Assembly (NCBI RefSeq): GCF_000002865.3
Contig: NW_001865058.1
Coordinates: 232,064 to 296,063, forward strand
Source of the DNA: Monosiga brevicollis MX1
Taxonomy: Eukaryota; Opisthokonta; Choanoflagellata; Craspedida; Salpingoecidae
Length of the DNA: 64,000 bases
Direction of reading: 5' to 3'
Both the position numbers and the translations under genes were made by a program. The notes under the pieces were generated by a model. That model was not told the DNA's origin, made no database searches, and saw only the letters and a program-made list of their open reading frames with translations. Numbering within the stretch: position 1 is the stretch's first letter; the number at the start of each line of letters is the position of its first letter. Below, one piece after another: positions 61,601 to 64,000 of this stretch.

Positions 61601-63817
61601 TCCCCAAATAGGGCCGGCGTAGTCCGTAGAGAGCGAAGGCAGTGTCGCACGAGCTGTGGTGGCGGTCATGGCGGTGACCATGACCTGGCGAGTGGTGTCA
61701 GTGTCATCCGCAATCAGGTAGGCGGAGGTGTTGGTGAGAAGCACGAGAGAGGCTTGGAGGTCAGCGTCGGCCCCGCGGGCAAAGTTTCCAGTCAGCCAGA
61801 CTGTGGCCTCACCCTGAGCGAGTTGAGCTTGAGTCCAGCGTTGAGGCATGGGCGCTGCCTCGAGAGTAACGGGCCAGGACCAGTTGGCTGCCCACAGAAT
61901 ATTGGACACTGCGCAGCTTGATTGCAGCTGAAGCAGCAGCTGATTGAAGGGGACAGAGGAGGATGGTACATTGAGGCTCACTGCTGCGAGCGTTGCATTG
62001 ACGACAGTGGTGTGGCAGGGCAAAGCTTCGCCAGCGTCGGTGGTGCAGAGCAGGAGCAGGTCGCCACAGGAGGCAGCCTCGATGAATCCCGAGCCGGTCA
62101 GAAGAAAGGTGTGAGGCCCGGGAAAGACAATGCCAGCGGGGAGGTTTGACGATGCTAGGGCAACGCCGGTCCGGAAGGTGGTTGCAAGAACGCGGGCGCC
62201 TGCTGCAATACAGGTTCCCGTCATGGCATCAAGTTCAGGGAAGTCACAATAGATGAGGCAAAGACGAGCGTTGTTCGTGTCTGAGGGCAAAGTCAGCGGG
62301 AGTTGTGCCATGTGCGTCAGGAGATTGTTCTTCCAGACAAAGGCGGGGTCTGAGGTGCCAAAATCGGAGGCGATACAGGCTGCAGCATCCGTGAAGCGCA
62401 GCGCTAGGGGTCGTTGAAGAAGACTTCCGCGGAGCATTGCGGTCTGGTTGATGGGCGCCATGGTTAGTGTCACGACCTCTTCCCTCACAATAGGATCTAT
62501 CAAGCAAGATTGAAGGGCATCGCGTGAGAGGCACAAAGTGAGATGGCCGGCGTGGAAAGTATGGGGACAATAAAAGAGGAAAGCCACAAGAGAGCCACAC
62601 ACACACACACACACACAGCATCGGGCAATGTCTGGTCGGTTCAGTCTCAAGCAATGTCTCCAAACATACCACTTGGGGCACGATGTATTTGGATGGTGTA
62701 CTCGGCTGTAGCAGATTCTACACTGGAGCTAATGACAAGCCAGGCCGTGCCAATGGGGGGAGTAATCAGCCAAGTATTGGTAGCTGCCGTGGCCAGGGGG
62801 ATGCCGGAAAGGGTGACAGAGGCGACTGCACCCGTCCGGGGTCTAGACTGTAGGCGAACGGTACGTTCGCCATGGGGCAACCAGAGGGTGTAGTTGGCAG
62901 TGTCTGGGCTGAACTCGGGCTGCAGGACACCACCGTTGGACACAACCAAGTTGTCCAGACGAGCATCTATTGAGGTCAAGCCCCCAAAAGAGGGTTAAGA
63001 AAACAAGGAGGGGGCCCTTGGTTGGAAAACCTGGCCAGCGAGGGAGAGGATTGGAGAAGGTGAAAGGTGATGCGCCAAAGAACACGCACCAGTGTACATA
63101 GGTCGAAGAGATGTCGTTTGCAGGGCCGTAGTTGGTTGAAGGTTGAGAAGTGCGGCAAAAGTAATGTTGTCAATGAGGCCTGTGGCGAGAGGCGGAGCCC
63201 GCCAACGCAGCCGAGCCTGGGTCGTTGAATCGGTGGCATTGTGAGTGGCATTGATCCATGCTTGAACATGGCCCTGAGCGGCTCGTGTGGGGCAGAGAGT
63301 GGCAGCTTGGGCTGTTGGCATGTTAGCAGGGTTCGAAACAAGCCATGTTCCTGCCGAGGCGTCCAATGCTTGTGCCACCCCTTCAAGCGCAACCTTTGTC
63401 TTGAGCAGTACTGCATCATTGGGAATCATACAGGGTGAGTGGACCCCAGCCTCGAGGAGATCTTCTTGGCCCCAGACGAGATCAAACACATCCAAACAAC
63501 AAGCCTCCCCCCAATCCTAACCCTCAACACACATCAAAAAAGGGAATGCTCGACTGGCAAGCCGTTCAAGTCCACCTACCATCGTATTCGGTGTCGGGAG
63601 CATAATACTCCGTGATATCCTCGGTCGCGGGAGCCACGACAACGAGCTGGAGACGATCGTCGGTGTCTGGCGACGTCGTGGAAGCATTGCAGAGCGTCTC
63701 CCAGTCCCAAGCCGAGACGGCTGGACACAGGGCACAGCTGGTCAAAACGAGGAGGAGCCAGACCCCAACCCCTTGTGGCAGGACGCTGCGGTGACGCCAG
63801 CCGCCGTTGTGCGCCAT
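55604..63817 (-). CDS. Giant cadherin-like type I membrane protein, 2582 residues
   Basis: Exons 63580-63817, 63090-63410, 62670-62966 and 55604-62496 join in exact phase. Signal peptide GVWLLLVLTSCALCPAVSA. Exon 3 encodes a cadherin-like beta-sandwich (LDNLVVSNGGVLQPEFSPDT...TIQIHRAPSG, PF12733 pattern). The 6.9 kb last exon includes IPT-like and LamG-like beta-rich segments, a cadherin-type repeat about 58200-58500 (SVPEDAGVGTRYPLLTTLDA, SASLDYESTVAWALRVTCED, LLIEVQDV), and two Big-like modules (CALDGATLRPCSEA; VSCTLDAGTLAACASL) near 57600-58100. One TM helix (SIVALVVLWVLVAIVVVLMY, about 56730-56790). The about 370-residue tail has an acidic DDDDDGDD segment, a poly-Ala stretch from a CAG/GCN repeat (56205-56275), PPPPPPPPP and the end DDDMEML. 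Probably an adhesion or prey-capture receptor (inference). Confidence 0.83.
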
Positions 63818-64000
63818 CGTTCCTGGTTGTCGCGGCCAGCCGACGCTGTTCTACCCGGGCGACCACCCGGTACCCTACAGCTACTCCACGTCCATGGCAG
63901 TTGGCCTCAGCCCATGCCCATCCAGACACCTCCAACCTCTACACTCTCAAACCCACGCGAGCCGTCGTCCACCCGCGTGCATTCAAGTCAGTCGTCAGTC
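63818..64000. promoter_or_regulatory. 5' flank of the cadherin-like gene
   Basis: 183 bp to the window edge, GC-rich, expected to hold 5' UTR and promoter. Nothing else visible. Confidence 0.4.

Overview
The window is eukaryotic nuclear DNA. Most genes are cut by many short GT-AG introns (about 60-300 bp), coding GC is fairly high, and intergenic gaps are small (0.3-1.5 kb) and rich in CT/GA and CA microsatellites. Two assembly gaps are filled with N (15317-15366 and 29166-29315). The gene content points to a choanoflagellate, most likely Monosiga brevicollis or a close relative. Genes of animal type (an FMRP/FXR-like RNA-binding protein, a Na+/K+-ATPase beta-like subunit, an alpha2delta-like protein, a cadherin-like giant) sit beside transmembrane receptors whose cytoplasmic tails are packed with tyrosine motifs, a hallmark of the large choanoflagellate tyrosine-kinase network. 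The species is inferred from style, not from a database match.

Layout. 1-8409 (minus): spatacsin (SPG11), cut by the left edge, sharing a 0.6 kb bidirectional promoter region with the spliceosome gene SF3A1 (9018-13174, plus). 13503-15643 (minus): RSL1D1-type nucleolar L1-domain protein with a 17-fold Lys/Ala/Pro/Thr repeat tail. 16911-33660 (all plus): three surface proteins and one secreted protein, with the mitochondrial FAM136A gene (28096-28615) in between. They are a Cys-rich/Ig-like receptor with a Tyr-rich tail, an alpha2delta/CACHD1-like VWA-Cache protein with PPxY and PDZ-ligand motifs, a secreted orphan, and a PAN/mucin receptor with an ITAM-like tail. 34484-42396 (plus): a small orphan, RBM34/Nop12 (two RRMs) and an FMR1/FXR homologue. 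42765-45743 (minus): a single-exon J-domain + DnaJ C-terminal + zinc-motif + ankyrin fusion. 47218-53000: a more accessory, lower-GC stretch with a putative restriction-endonuclease-fold protein, a decayed LINE tail, a second copy of part of it, and a divergent pair of small secreted proteins whose shared promoter contains degenerate repeats. 54200-55148 (plus): Na+/K+-ATPase beta-like subunit. 55604-63817 (minus): a 2582-residue cadherin-like membrane protein with one 6.9 kb exon.

The genes are not an operon. Two themes recur: nuclear/nucleolar RNA handling (SF3A1, RSL1D1, RBM34, FMR1), and cell-surface sensing with cytoplasmic tails built from short linear motifs. Exon coordinates were worked out by hand from splice signals and reading-frame continuity. 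Where phases close exactly (FAM136A, ATP1B-like, cadherin-like, PAN/mucin receptor, nuclease-like gene, both orphan secreted genes with introns) the models are firm; SPG11, SF3A1 exon 1, the FMR1 KH1-KH2 junction and the receptor at 16911 keep uncertain junctions.
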